This document shows positions 46,036 through 54,969 of a DNA stretch of 64,000 bases, piece after piece. The notes below the pieces were generated by a model that did not search any database, had not been told where the DNA came from, and was given only the letters and a program-made list of their open reading frames with translations. Positions within the stretch are counted from its first letter, which is position 1, and each line of letters opens with the position of its first letter. Origin of the DNA: Hydrocarboniphaga sp. (GTDB taxonomy: Bacteria; Pseudomonadota; Gammaproteobacteria; Nevskiales; Nevskiaceae); NCBI RefSeq assembly GCF_028291725.1, contig NZ_JAQGNT010000044.1:23332-87331 (forward strand), written 5' to 3'. A program made the position numbers and the translations under genes.

Positions 46036-47169
46036 TCAGAGCGCGCGGCCTATCACTTCCTTCATGATTTCCGAGGTGCCGCCGTAGATGCGCTGCACAC
46101 GGGCATCGCGCCATAGGCGTGCGATCGGATACTCGTTCATGTAACCCGCGCCGCCGTGTAATTGCAGGCCGGCATCGACGACCTGCCATTGCAGCTCGGT
46201 GTGCCAGAGTTTGGCGGCGGCGGCTTCCTCGGGAGTGAGCTGCTCGGCCACATGGCGCTCGATCGCCCAGTCCAGATGCGCCCAGCCGACCTGCAGCTTG
46301 GACGCCAGATCGCCGAGCACGAAGCGTGTGTTCTGCATCTCGAACAGCGGCTTGCCGAACACGATGCGGGTCTTGGTGAACGCGACCGTCTGGTCGAACG
46401 CGTGCTGCGCCGCGGCCTGCGCGCTGATTGCGATGCCGAGGCGCTCGCGCGGCAACTGGTGCATCAGGTACAGAAAGCCCTTGTTCTCTTCGCCGATGAC
46501 GTTGCTGACCGGTACGCGCACGTCGTCGAAGAACATTTCGGAGGTGTCGGTCGCATGCTGGCCGATCTTGTCGAGATTGCGTCCGCGACGGAATCCGGCA
46601 CGCGATGCTTCGACCAGAATCAGGCTGGTGCCCTTGGCACCTTTCTCCGGATCGGTCTTGGCGACGACCAGGATGATGTCGGCGGTCTGGCCACAGCTGA
46701 TGTAGGTCTTCGAGCCGTTGATGACGTAGTGCTCGCCTTCACGGCGCGCGCTGGTGCGTATCGACTTCAGATCGGAGCCGGCACCGGGTTCGGTCATCGC
46801 GATCGCGGCGACCGCCTCGCCGCTGACCATCTGCGGCAGCCACTTCTGCTTCAGCTCTTCAGACGCGTAGCTGATCAGATAGTCGACGATGATGTCGGAC
46901 TGCAGCGACAGGCTGACGACGACGCCGGTGTAGGCGATCTCCTCATCGAGAATCGCGTTGTAGCGAAAATCCAGGCCGAGGCCGCCGTAGGCTTCCGGCA
47001 CGGTCGGGCACAGGAAGCCGGCTGCGCCGGCAGCCAGCCAGAACGAGCGATCGACCATGCCCTGTTCTTCGAAACGTTCGACATGGGGCAACAGTTCACG
47101 CTGGAAAAACCTGCGCACGCTGTCGCGGAACATCTCGTGGGTTTCGTCGTAGACGCTGCGCTTGCTCAT
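46036..47169 (-). CDS. Acyl-CoA dehydrogenase
   Basis: A 377-residue acyl-CoA dehydrogenase: IAMTEPGAGSDLKSIRTSA (FAD and substrate binding), DKIGQHATDTSEMFFDDVRVP, and the C-terminal RIYGGTSEIM. The usual MCAD catalytic Glu position (Y-E-GT) is Gly, but the Glu of LPRERLGIA matches the LCAD/IVD-type base, so it is likely a long-chain or branched-chain enzyme. It uses ETF as acceptor; an ETF beta gene begins at 63466. It is the last gene of a leftward set with the FadB-like fusion and thiolase, giving a complete beta-oxidation cycle. Confidence 0.9.
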   Translation of the reverse strand: MSKRSVYDETHEMFRDSVRRFFQRELLPHVERFEEQGMVDRSFWLAAGAAGFLCPTVPEAYGGLGLDFRYNAILDEEIAYTGVVVSLSLQSDIIVDYLISYASEELKQKWLPQMVSGEAVAAIAMTEPGAGSDLKSIRTSARREGEHYVINGSKTYISCGQTADIILVVAKTDPEKGAKGTSLILVEASRAGFRRGRNLDKIGQHATDTSEMFFDDVRVPVSNVIGEENKGFLYLMHQLPRERLGIAISAQAAAQHAFDQTVAFTKTRIVFGKPLFEMQNTRFVLGDLASKLQVGWAHLDWAIERHVAEQLTPEEAAAAKLWHTELQWQVVDAGLQLHGGAGYMNEYPIARLWRDARVQRIYGGTSEIMKEVIGRAL

Positions 47170-47186
47170 CGTGAGTTCTCTTGCGG

Positions 47187-49379
47187 TCAGACGTTGGAGA
47201 CGACGGGCGCCACCGGCGCGTAGTACGCGGCGTTGCGATCGGCCATCTCACGCAGCTGCGAAGGTACCGCGAAGCGGGCGCCATGCCGGGCCGCAAGCCG
47301 GTCGCAGCGGCGCACGAACTCGGCGGTGCCGATCTGGTCGATCAGCGACAATGGGCCGCCGGTCCACGACGGGAAACCCCAGCCGAGCAGCGCGCCGATA
47401 TCGGCATCGCGCGGATCATCGATCACGCCGTCGGCGAAAATGCGCGCGGCTTCCAGCGACTGCCGGTACAGCAGGCGCTGGCGGATTTCCTCGATGTCGG
47501 CGGCGCCCGGATTCTTCAGCTTGACGCTGACGAACTCGGCCAGCCCCGGCCACAGCAGCTTGTCGCCGCCGTCCGCCGGATAGTCGTAGAAGCCCTTGCC
47601 GTTCTTGCGGCCATGGCGTCCCTGCTCGGACACCAGCAGCGCCAGCATGCGGTCTTCCTGAGTGGCGACGAACGCGTCACCGAGATCGGCCTTGGCCTGC
47701 TGGCGCGCCGACAGGCACAGATCCAGGCCGACGTCGTCGCACAACTCCAGCGGACCGCGCGGCATGCCGGTGGCGCGGCCGATATTGTCGATGACGATCG
47801 GTGACACGCCGTCGGCCAGCAGCTCGTAGCCTTCGTCAAGATAGGTGTGGAAGCTGCGCGAGGTATAAAAGCCGCGCGAGTCGCGCACGATGATCGGCGT
47901 CTTGCGGATCTTCTGCACGAAGTCCACCGCGCGCGCCAACGTCTTCTCGCTGGTCTTGTCACCGCGGATGATCTCGACCAGCGCCATGCGGTCGACCGGC
48001 GAGAAGAAGTGCATGCCGATGAAATTTTCCGGCCGCTTCGAGTGCTGCGCCAGCCCAGTGATCGGCAGGCCCGAAGTGTTGCTGCCGAACACGGCCTCGG
48101 CACCGAGATAAGCTTCGGCTTTCGCGGTCACGTCGGCCTTGAGCTTGCGATCCTCGAATACCGCCTCGATGACCAGGTCGCTGCCTTCGACTTTCGAGTA
48201 GTCGCCGGTCGCGGTGATTCTGGCCAGCAGCGCATCGGCCTTGTCGCGTGTGGTCCGGCCTTTGTCGACCGCCTTGGCAAGCTGCTTTTCGATCGCCGCC
48301 TTGCCGCGTGCCGCATCGGCGTCGCTACGATCGATCAGCACGACCTCGATGCCGACTTGCGCACTGACCTGGGCGATGCCGGCGCCCATCATGCCGGCGC
48401 CGAGTATCGCCAGCTTGCGCACCTCGCGGCGCTCGCTGTCGGCGATCTTGACGCTGCGCTTTTTCAGCTCCTGCATCGACAGGAACAGCGAGCGCACCAT
48501 CGCCTTGGCCTGCGGTGTGTTCTGGGTCAGCACGAAGTAGCGCGCTTCCAAACGCAGGCCGGTGTCGATCGGCACGGTCACACCTTCGTAGACGCAGCGC
48601 AGGATGTTCAACTGCGCCGGATAATTGCCCGAGGTAGCCTTGCGCATACCGGCAATGGCCATCGTCATCGCTACACCGACGGCCTCGTACGGGCTGCCGC
48701 CGGGCAGTTTGTAGCCCTTGCGATCCCAGGGCTGGCTGCCAATGCCGCCGCCACGGATCCAGGCTTTGGCGGTCTCGATTTCCTTCCCGGCAGAAACCAG
48801 CAGATCGACGAAGCCCAGGTCCCTGGCCTTGGCCGGCGTCACCGAGTTGCCGTCGAGCAACAGCGGCAGCGACTTGGCCAGGCCGATCAGACGCGGCAGA
48901 CGCTGCGTGCCGCCGGCGCCCGGCAGCAGGCCGATCCTGGCTTCCGGCAGGCCGAGCTGGATGCGCGTGTCATCGACCGCAACGCGGTAATGCGTCGCCA
49001 GCAGCATTTCGAGCCCACCGCCGAGCGCCAGGCCATTGATCGCCGACGCCACGGGTTTGCCGCACAACTCCAGCGCGCGCAACAGGTCACTGAGTACCGC
49101 AACACGTGCGAGCTCGGCACGGATCGCGGCCTCGCTGCTCGGAATCGCACCGCTGTTATTAGCATCCTGCTCATCGAGATCGGCACCGGCGCAGTAGCCG
49201 TTGGCCTTGCCCGAACACAGCACCAGGCCCTTTACCGCTGCATCGGTTTTGACCCGAGCTATCAGTTTTTCCAGATCATTGAAGACACCTTGCGTGATGG
49301 TGTTCATCGAACGGCCTGCGACATCGAGCGCCGCTGTCAGAATGCCGTCGGCATCCAGTTCAAGCTTGAAATTTTCCAT
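47187..49379 (-). CDS. FadB/FadJ-like enoyl-CoA hydratase/3-hydroxyacyl-CoA dehydrogenase
   Basis: A 730-residue fusion. The N-terminal 190 residues are a crotonase: LALGGGLEMLLATHYRV and LGLPEARIGLLPGAGGTQ carry the two catalytic Glu residues. The C-terminal part is a 3-hydroxyacyl-CoA dehydrogenase: ILGAGMMGAGIAQVSAQVG is the NAD site, and HFFSPVDRMALVEII includes the catalytic His. This is the usual length and order for FadB/FadJ. It hydrates and oxidises enoyl-CoA in beta-oxidation. It is 17 bases upstream of the acyl-CoA dehydrogenase and downstream of the thiolase, one leftward operon. Confidence 0.93.
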   Translation of the reverse strand: MENFKLELDADGILTAALDVAGRSMNTITQGVFNDLEKLIARVKTDAAVKGLVLCSGKANGYCAGADLDEQDANNSGAIPSSEAAIRAELARVAVLSDLLRALELCGKPVASAINGLALGGGLEMLLATHYRVAVDDTRIQLGLPEARIGLLPGAGGTQRLPRLIGLAKSLPLLLDGNSVTPAKARDLGFVDLLVSAGKEIETAKAWIRGGGIGSQPWDRKGYKLPGGSPYEAVGVAMTMAIAGMRKATSGNYPAQLNILRCVYEGVTVPIDTGLRLEARYFVLTQNTPQAKAMVRSLFLSMQELKKRSVKIADSERREVRKLAILGAGMMGAGIAQVSAQVGIEVVLIDRSDADAARGKAAIEKQLAKAVDKGRTTRDKADALLARITATGDYSKVEGSDLVIEAVFEDRKLKADVTAKAEAYLGAEAVFGSNTSGLPITGLAQHSKRPENFIGMHFFSPVDRMALVEIIRGDKTSEKTLARAVDFVQKIRKTPIIVRDSRGFYTSRSFHTYLDEGYELLADGVSPIVIDNIGRATGMPRGPLELCDDVGLDLCLSARQQAKADLGDAFVATQEDRMLALLVSEQGRHGRKNGKGFYDYPADGGDKLLWPGLAEFVSVKLKNPGAADIEEIRQRLLYRQSLEAARIFADGVIDDPRDADIGALLGWGFPSWTGGPLSLIDQIGTAEFVRRCDRLAARHGARFAVPSQLREMADRNAAYYAPVAPVVSNV

Positions 49380-49402
49380 GGTGGTTCTCTAGATTCGTTC
49401 GA

Positions 49403-50608
49403 CTAGATACGCTCGATGATCGTGGCCGTGCCCATGCCGGCGCCGACACAGAGCGTGACCAGCGCGGTGCTCAGGTCCTGGCGTTCGAGTTCGTCGAGCA
49501 CGGTGCCGAGCAGCATGCCGCCGGTCGCACCCAGCGGATGCCCCATCGCGATCGCGCCGCCGTTGACATTCATGCGAGCGGGATCGATCTGATAAGCCTG
49601 ATTCAGACGCAGCACCACGCTGGCGAAAGCCTCGTTGAGCTCCCACAGATCGATGTCGTTCTTGCTCATGCCGGCGCGCGCCAGCACCTTGGCGGTGACG
49701 AATTCCGGACCGGTGAGCATGATGCTCGGCTCGGAGCCGATCGAAGCCATCGCACGAAAGCGCGCACGTGGCTTCAACCCCAGCGCCTGGCCGATTTCTT
49801 TGGAACCGATCAGTACGCCGGACGCGCCGTCGACGATGCCGCTGGAATTGCCGGCGTGATGCACATGCTGCACGCGCCCGACTTCCGGATAGCGCTGCTT
49901 GACGATCTCGTCGAACACGTAGGCGCCCATCTCGGCGAAGCTCGGCTTGAGCTTGCCGAGGGATTCCACCGTAGTCTCCGGGCGCATATGTTCGTCGCGA
50001 TCGAGCACGGTCAGGCCGAGCGCATCCTTTATGGCGATTACCGATCGCGCGAAGCGCTGCTCGTGCCAGGCAAGACCGGCGCGGCGCTGACTCTCGACCG
50101 CGTAGGAATCGACGTCGTGGCGCGAAAAGCCGTAACGTGTCGCGATCAGATCGGCGCTGACGCCCTGAGGAATGTAGTAGCTCTTGAACGCGATGCTCGG
50201 ATCGACACTCCAGGCGCCGCCGGCCGAACCCATGGGCACCCGGCTCATCGACTCGACACCGCCGCCGATGGCCAGATCGGCTTCACCGCAGATCACCTTG
50301 GCGGCAGCGACGTTGCAGGCCTCGAGCCCGCTCGCGCAATAGCGATCGAGCTGCACACCGGCAACGCGATGATCGAAGTCGGCGTTCAGCACCGCGATGC
50401 GCGCGATGTCGGCGCCCTGCTCGCCGACTGGCGCAACCACGCCGAGAACGACGTCGTCAAGCCTGGACGTATCGAGCCCGTTGCGATCGCGCAGTGCCTG
50501 CAGGACTTGCGTCGCCAGTTCCAGCGCCGGGATTTCGTGCAGGGCACCATCTGCCTTGCCGCGTCCGCGCGGGGTGCGCACGGCGTCGTAGATATAGGCC
50601 TCAGCCAT
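49403..50608 (-). CDS. Acetyl-CoA C-acyltransferase (thiolase)
   Basis: A 401-residue degradative thiolase with all three catalytic residues: the nucleophile in [15 protein letters not shown] (Cys), the His in [15 protein letters not shown] and the second Cys in [15 protein letters not shown]. It cleaves 3-ketoacyl-CoA to acetyl-CoA and a shortened acyl-CoA. It precedes the FadB-like gene by 23 bases, so beta-oxidation enzymes are encoded in the order thiolase, FadB-like, dehydrogenase. Confidence 0.93.
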   Translation of the reverse strand: MAEAYIYDAVRTPRGRGKADGALHEIPALELATQVLQALRDRNGLDTSRLDDVVLGVVAPVGEQGADIARIAVLNADFDHRVAGVQLDRYCASGLEACNVAAAKVICGEADLAIGGGVESMSRVPMGSAGGAWSVDPSIAFKSYYIPQGVSADLIATRYGFSRHDVDSYAVESQRRAGLAWHEQRFARSVIAIKDALGLTVLDRDEHMRPETTVESLGKLKPSFAEMGAYVFDEIVKQRYPEVGRVQHVHHAGNSSGIVDGASGVLIGSKEIGQALGLKPRARFRAMASIGSEPSIMLTGPEFVTAKVLARAGMSKNDIDLWELNEAFASVVLRLNQAYQIDPARMNVNGGAIAMGHPLGATGGMLLGTVLDELERQDLSTALVTLCVGAGMGTATIIERI

Positions 50609-50659
50609 GAGTCATTCCTGGTTCGTGTGAAGATTGAGAGATCGGCACCGGGGTCCGGG

Positions 50660-51406
50660 TCAGGCGGCGAAACGAATCCACTCGTTGTCGGCGGCCGTCA
50701 GACGTTCCGGCATTTGTGAAAAATTCTGTCGCGAGTCGGGATGCGCGACGGCCAGGCGGTTGCGTTCGGGTTGCTGAACCCAGCAACCTCCGGTCGGCCT
50801 GGCGCCGGACGGGATGCTTTTCTCCATGCGCCGGCCGGCCGAGATGAACACGCCGCGCCTCAATACCAGCGCGGCTTCGGATTCATCCTCGCTGAGTTGG
50901 TTGGCGACCCAGTCGGTGAAGCCGCTACCGATGCTGCGGCGCGTATACGGATGCGGCTCAAGGATGATGTCGCCATCCATTTGCCACTCCAGCACATCGC
51001 TGCCATCGCGTTGCAACCTAGCGCTCACTCGCCCGTCTGCGCTGTCGGGGATCACCATGTCGTAGCGGCGCTGGCGTATGCCGCGCGCGGCCGCGGCGAC
51101 CGCAAGCGCCGCGATATCGAATTGATGCGTGCACTGGTGCCGGGCGTCGGTTACGCGGAACGCCGCGGCCATCTTCCCCGACAGCGGCATGCCGACCAGC
51201 TCGTGCAGACGCTGACCGGCTGCGGAGCACAGGTCGTAAGGCGAACGCAGGGCTTCGGTAGACGTCGATATCACCTGACCGGCGTCGTAATGAACCACGA
51301 CACGGAAATGGTGATAGTCATCTTCCACCACGGCACGTGCCTCGCCGGTGGATCCCTCCTTCATCCGCGTTGCGATGCGGATGACTCGGCGAAACGCCCC
51401 CTTCAT
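50660..51406 (-). CDS. DUF2889-family protein
   Basis: A 248-residue protein matching my memory of the DUF2889 family: early AVVEDDYHHFRVVVHYDAGQV, central LHELVGMPLSGKMAA and a His/Cys-bearing RHQCTHQFDIAALAVAAAA. The function is unknown; family members recur in steroid-type and other lipid catabolic clusters of proteobacteria and actinobacteria. It overlaps the TetR gene by four bases and precedes the thiolase by 51 bases, so it is translationally coupled to the regulator. Confidence 0.7.
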   Translation of the reverse strand: MKGAFRRVIRIATRMKEGSTGEARAVVEDDYHHFRVVVHYDAGQVISTSTEALRSPYDLCSAAGQRLHELVGMPLSGKMAAAFRVTDARHQCTHQFDIAALAVAAAARGIRQRRYDMVIPDSADGRVSARLQRDGSDVLEWQMDGDIILEPHPYTRRSIGSGFTDWVANQLSEDESEAALVLRRGVFISAGRRMEKSIPSGARPTGGCWVQQPERNRLAVAHPDSRQNFSQMPERLTAADNEWIRFAA

Positions 51407-52128
51407 CCAGGCCGCCCCGGCACCACTTTCCTACGGGCCGCTTTCGGTACCGCAGGAGCGGCCTGCCCGACACCGCGCAGCAGCAGTAGCGAGAAGTAGC
51501 GCGCGACATCTTCCGCGGTGTGCCGCTTGCCCGGCTTGAACCAGCGATGCGTCCAGTTGAGCATGCCGAAGGCGCCGTTCGCGACCATCGTCAACGGGAT
51601 ATCGTCACGGAATACACCTTCGGCGACACCCTGTTCGAGTATCGTCAGGAACTGCGTTTCGCAGTCCAGCGAGGCCTGATTCAACTGCCGCGCAAGATCA
51701 GTTTCGGTTTTGCCAACGTTGTTCAAATCGTTTTGGATGAACGAGTACATATGCGGATAGTTTTCCGCATAGGAGCGCATCAGCTGCAGTACGAAGCGCT
51801 CAAGCTTCTGTGGCGCCGGAGCATCTTCGGCGGCGATGCGGGCCGTCACCGCAAGGTTCTCCATCACCACGCCCAGCACCACTACGCGCAGCAGATCTTC
51901 CTTGCCGGCGACGTAGTAGTACAGCGAGGCGCGATCGGTACCGAGCTGCTCGGCAACGTCCAGCAGCGTGGTCTTGTCGTAACCGACGCGCTGAAAGACC
52001 TGCGCCGCGGCCGCCACGATTTCAGCTCGGCGCGCTTCGTAATTCTCCGCCGCGCCCGCCGCCGCGGCACGGCGGCGGCTGCCGATGCGGCTTTCGGGAC
52101 TGCGCTTGTTGCTCGTGGGACGGGGCAT
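51403..52128 (-). CDS. TetR-family regulator (KstR2-like)
   Basis: A 241-residue TetR regulator with N-terminal recognition helix RVGYDKTTLLDVAEQLGTDR followed by ASLYYYVAGKEDLL, and a C-terminal domain with the pattern KLERFVLQLMRSYAENYPHMYSF...LEQGVAEGVFRDDI that I associate with the TetR_C/KstR2-like group. KstR2 relatives respond to acyl-CoA ligands of steroid catabolism; that assignment is inference. It lies between the acyl-CoA ligase and DUF2889 genes. It is the best candidate in the window for the regulator that binds the CCAAACGRTTGG element, although no copy is beside it. Confidence 0.83.
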   Translation of the reverse strand: MPRPTSNKRSPESRIGSRRRAAAAGAAENYEARRAEIVAAAAQVFQRVGYDKTTLLDVAEQLGTDRASLYYYVAGKEDLLRVVVLGVVMENLAVTARIAAEDAPAPQKLERFVLQLMRSYAENYPHMYSFIQNDLNNVGKTETDLARQLNQASLDCETQFLTILEQGVAEGVFRDDIPLTMVANGAFGMLNWTHRWFKPGKRHTAEDVARYFSLLLLRGVGQAAPAVPKAARRKVVPGRPG

Positions 52129-52154
52129 TTTGACTGGTTCCTGTACGCGATCGC

Positions 52155-53684
52155 CTACTGCGGCCTCGGCGACCCAGCCAGGCTGGCGCCGTACTTTTTC
52201 TGCATTTCCACTTTCGATAACTTGCCCTGCTCGGAACGCGGCAGCAGCTCGTTCACGATCAGCACGTAGCGCGGCACTTTGTAGTTCGCCAGATGACTGC
52301 GGCAGTGCGAAACGACTTCGGCGGCGGTCAGCGGCCTGTCGGCGTTGACGATCGCGCCGATGGCTTCGCCATAAGTCACGTCGGCCACTTTCAGCACCGC
52401 CGCCTCGACGACGCCGTCCAGCGTCAACAGCGCCTTCTCAACCTCGGTCGGGCCGACGTTGAAACCGCCGGTGATGATCACTTCCTTGATGCGGTCGGTG
52501 ACTTTCCAGATGCCGTTTTCGTCGTAGCGCCCCATGTCGCCGGTATGCAGCCAGCCGTCCTTGATCGCCGCGGCGGTGGCCTCTTCATCGCCCCAGTAGC
52601 CTTCCATCAGGCCGGGACCACGGACCATGATCTCGCCGTCCTCGTTGGCCTTGCACGGCGTACCGTCGGGCCGCAGCGCCTTGACCTTGCGGAACACGTT
52701 GCCGCGTCCCCAGCCGGCCGGATTCTGCCTTGCGCCTTCGATCGGCATCGCCGAGAAATGCCCGCCCGCTTCGGTGGAGCCATAGGTCTGTCGCAGCGCC
52801 GCACCGCGCGCCACCCACTTGTCGAATTCGTCCAGCGGCACCGGCGCGCCACCGATGATCGCGTAGCTCAGCGCCGACAGATCGGCCTGCTGAAACTCCG
52901 GCAAGGCGGAGATGCGCTGGAAGATCAACGGCGGCGCCATCAGCGAGCTGCAGCGCTCTTCGACCAGCAGCCGCAGCGCCTCGCGCTCGTCGTACTTCGG
53001 CATCAGGAACACGGTGCCGCCGATCACCGAGGGACGCAGGATCGAGTTGATGAAGCCGCCCATCGGCGTTAGCGGCAACACGCCGACGATGCGCGCCTCG
53101 TGGCCCATCGCCGGTTCCACCAGCGCCCATTCCTGGATGATGCTGAGTAGGCTGCGCATCGTGAACGTGGCGCCCTTGGGCAGGCCGGTCGAGCCGCTGG
53201 TGTAGACGATGGCCGCGACCGAATCGATGTCGATATCCGGGCGCTCGAAGCGCAGGTTCTCGCCCTGGCGCAGTTCGCAGACCTGGGTCAGCGGCAGCAG
53301 CTTCAACTCCGGCGCGAGCGCCGAGGCTTCACGCATCATCGTCATGTGGCTGTCGGCGACCAGCACCAGATGGGTGCCGGTTTTTTCGGTCAGCCCGCGC
53401 ACTTCGTTGATGACGGAACGCTCGCTCAGCGGCGCATGTACGCCGCCGACCCGCAGGATCGCCAGCGAGGCGATCGCCCATTCCAAAGAGTTGACGCCGA
53501 TCACGCCGATACGCTCGCCGGCTTTCGCACCATTGTTCGCCAGATAGCGTGCGACGCGGTCGACCCAGGCGTCGGCTTCCGCAAACGTGACGACGTCGCC
53601 CTGAAACACGATGAAGCGTTTGTCGGGCTTGTTGACGGCCCACCAGCGCAGGCCGTCATCGGTCGATGCGTAATTCATGCTCAC
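52155..53684 (-). CDS. Acyl-CoA ligase (AMP-binding, ANL superfamily)
   Basis: A 509-residue adenylating enzyme. P-loop YTSGSTGLPKG is at residues 161-171; the later QTYGSTEAGGHFS and GWLHTGDMGRYDENG are the A5 and A7 motifs, and KEVIITGGFNVGPTEVEKAL is the C-terminal hinge motif. These make an acyl-AMP and then an acyl-CoA. It resembles ligases of short or medium carboxylic acids rather than long-chain fatty acids; the substrate is open. It begins the run ligase, TetR, DUF2889, then thiolase. Confidence 0.9.
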   Translation of the reverse strand: MSMNYASTDDGLRWWAVNKPDKRFIVFQGDVVTFAEADAWVDRVARYLANNGAKAGERIGVIGVNSLEWAIASLAILRVGGVHAPLSERSVINEVRGLTEKTGTHLVLVADSHMTMMREASALAPELKLLPLTQVCELRQGENLRFERPDIDIDSVAAIVYTSGSTGLPKGATFTMRSLLSIIQEWALVEPAMGHEARIVGVLPLTPMGGFINSILRPSVIGGTVFLMPKYDEREALRLLVEERCSSLMAPPLIFQRISALPEFQQADLSALSYAIIGGAPVPLDEFDKWVARGAALRQTYGSTEAGGHFSAMPIEGARQNPAGWGRGNVFRKVKALRPDGTPCKANEDGEIMVRGPGLMEGYWGDEEATAAAIKDGWLHTGDMGRYDENGIWKVTDRIKEVIITGGFNVGPTEVEKALLTLDGVVEAAVLKVADVTYGEAIGAIVNADRPLTAAEVVSHCRSHLANYKVPRYVLIVNELLPRSEQGKLSKVEMQKKYGASLAGSPRPQ

Positions 53685-53826
53685 CCCTCCAGCGTTTGCT
53701 GATTCTTTTTTTCTTGCTCAGCGCCAGCGCCGCCGCGCCTGAGGCTGCGGCTGCGGCTCGGCATGGGCGACTGAAGCTGACCGCGCTGGCTTCACGAGCG
53801 CAGCGGCGAGCCTGGTTCGAGCCGCG

Positions 53827-54867
53827 TTATGCGGCCAGCGTCGGTGCCGATTCGGTTTCCTTGACCGGCGGCGGTTTGATCTCGTCGTCGTAGAACTTGG
53901 CGGTGAAGTTGCGCAGCGCCAGCCAGCCGGCGACTTCCTCGCGAACCAGCGCCGGATTGGCGCGATACTCCATGTGCTCCCAGATGTCGCGGTCGCCGCC
54001 GGCACGCATGCCGATCACCTCTTCGGCCTGCGCGGCGATCATCGCCCTGGCGAAGCTGTCCGGCTCGTCGCCGGTGTCGCCTGCCTTGCGCTTTACCGCC
54101 GTGGTCAGGCGCACTTCGGAACGCAGATCGTCGATCGGCACCATGCCGCTGACGAAGCCCATGTCGCGCAGCCCCGACAGATGCGAATACACCAGGCCGA
54201 TGCCCCAGATTTCGATCTGGGTCTGCAGGCGGGCGATGCCCTTGACGGTGTCGATCGCGCCGAAGGTCTCGACATAGAAACTCTGGCCGCGGTCCTCGAA
54301 CTTACCCATGCCGGGCTCGTCCGCGGTCCAGTTGTGCACGTACTTCAGATGCGGCACGTCGACTGCGTTTTCCACCAGCAGCTGCGGCGGAAAGTTGGCC
54401 TCGCCCTTGATGCCGCCGTGCGGATAGACCGGGTAGTAAGCGTCGTCGTGAAACTCAGGAACGATCGGCGGCTCGTAATCGGGCGCGCGTCCGTCGGATG
54501 CGTACCACATCAGCACCAGGCCGCTTTTCTCGATCACCGGATAGCGGCCGAGCTTGGCGGACACGCGCTTCTGGCGCGAGTAAGGCACTTCGACGTTGGC
54601 GCCTTCGGCACTCCACTTCCAGCCGTGGAACGGACAGGCGATGTGTTCACCGCAGACCTTGCCGCCATGGCCCAGATGCGCGCCCATGTGGCGGCAATGC
54701 GCGTCGAGAATATTGACCTTGCCGGACTCGGACCTATACATCACCAGTTCGAGATTGAAGTACTTGGCCGGGCGCACATCGCCGGCTGCCAGCTCGTGCG
54801 ACCAGGCGACCTGATACCAGCCGCGCGGAAATGTCTTGTACGGGAACCCGCGGAGTCTGCTGCCCAT
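53827..54867 (-). CDS. Rieske non-heme iron oxygenase, KshA-like
   Basis: A 346-residue oxygenase alpha subunit. The Rieske [2Fe-2S] ligands are Cys58, His60, Cys78 and His81 (in CRHMGAHL and CPFHGW), and the mononuclear iron site is visible in VDVPHLKYVHNWT with its Asp/His pattern. The size, N-terminal FPYKTFPRGWYQVAW and C-terminal region are close to KshA, the 3-ketosteroid 9-alpha-hydroxylase oxygenase, so steroid or other ring hydroxylation is likely. The reductase partner is not beside it. A CCAAACGRTTGG element lies 13 bases upstream of the start and abuts the ribosome site. Confidence 0.9.
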   Translation of the reverse strand: MGSRLRGFPYKTFPRGWYQVAWSHELAAGDVRPAKYFNLELVMYRSESGKVNILDAHCRHMGAHLGHGGKVCGEHIACPFHGWKWSAEGANVEVPYSRQKRVSAKLGRYPVIEKSGLVLMWYASDGRAPDYEPPIVPEFHDDAYYPVYPHGGIKGEANFPPQLLVENAVDVPHLKYVHNWTADEPGMGKFEDRGQSFYVETFGAIDTVKGIARLQTQIEIWGIGLVYSHLSGLRDMGFVSGMVPIDDLRSEVRLTTAVKRKAGDTGDEPDSFARAMIAAQAEEVIGMRAGGDRDIWEHMEYRANPALVREEVAGWLALRNFTAKFYDDEIKPPPVKETESAPTLAA

Positions 54868-54879
54868 TTCGATATCCTA

Positions 54880-54891
54880 CCAATCGTTTGG
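54880..54891 (-). promoter_or_regulatory. CCAAACGRTTGG operator, site 5
   Basis: CCAATCGTTTGG on plus, CCAAACGATTGG on minus, ending 13 bases before the Rieske ATG and directly followed by TAGGA, so protein bound here would also mask ribosome access. Confidence 0.7.
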
Positions 54892-54969
54892 CTTTTCTGT
54901 GGGAGACACGATATGCCAACTCCGGCCCATCGTCAACACCGCGTTGACGATGGTGATGCCGGGCTTCGA

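Noticed and set aside
47847..49406. 519-residue plus-strand frame antisense to the FadB-like gene
   Set aside because: Opposite strand has complete hydratase and dehydrogenase motifs.
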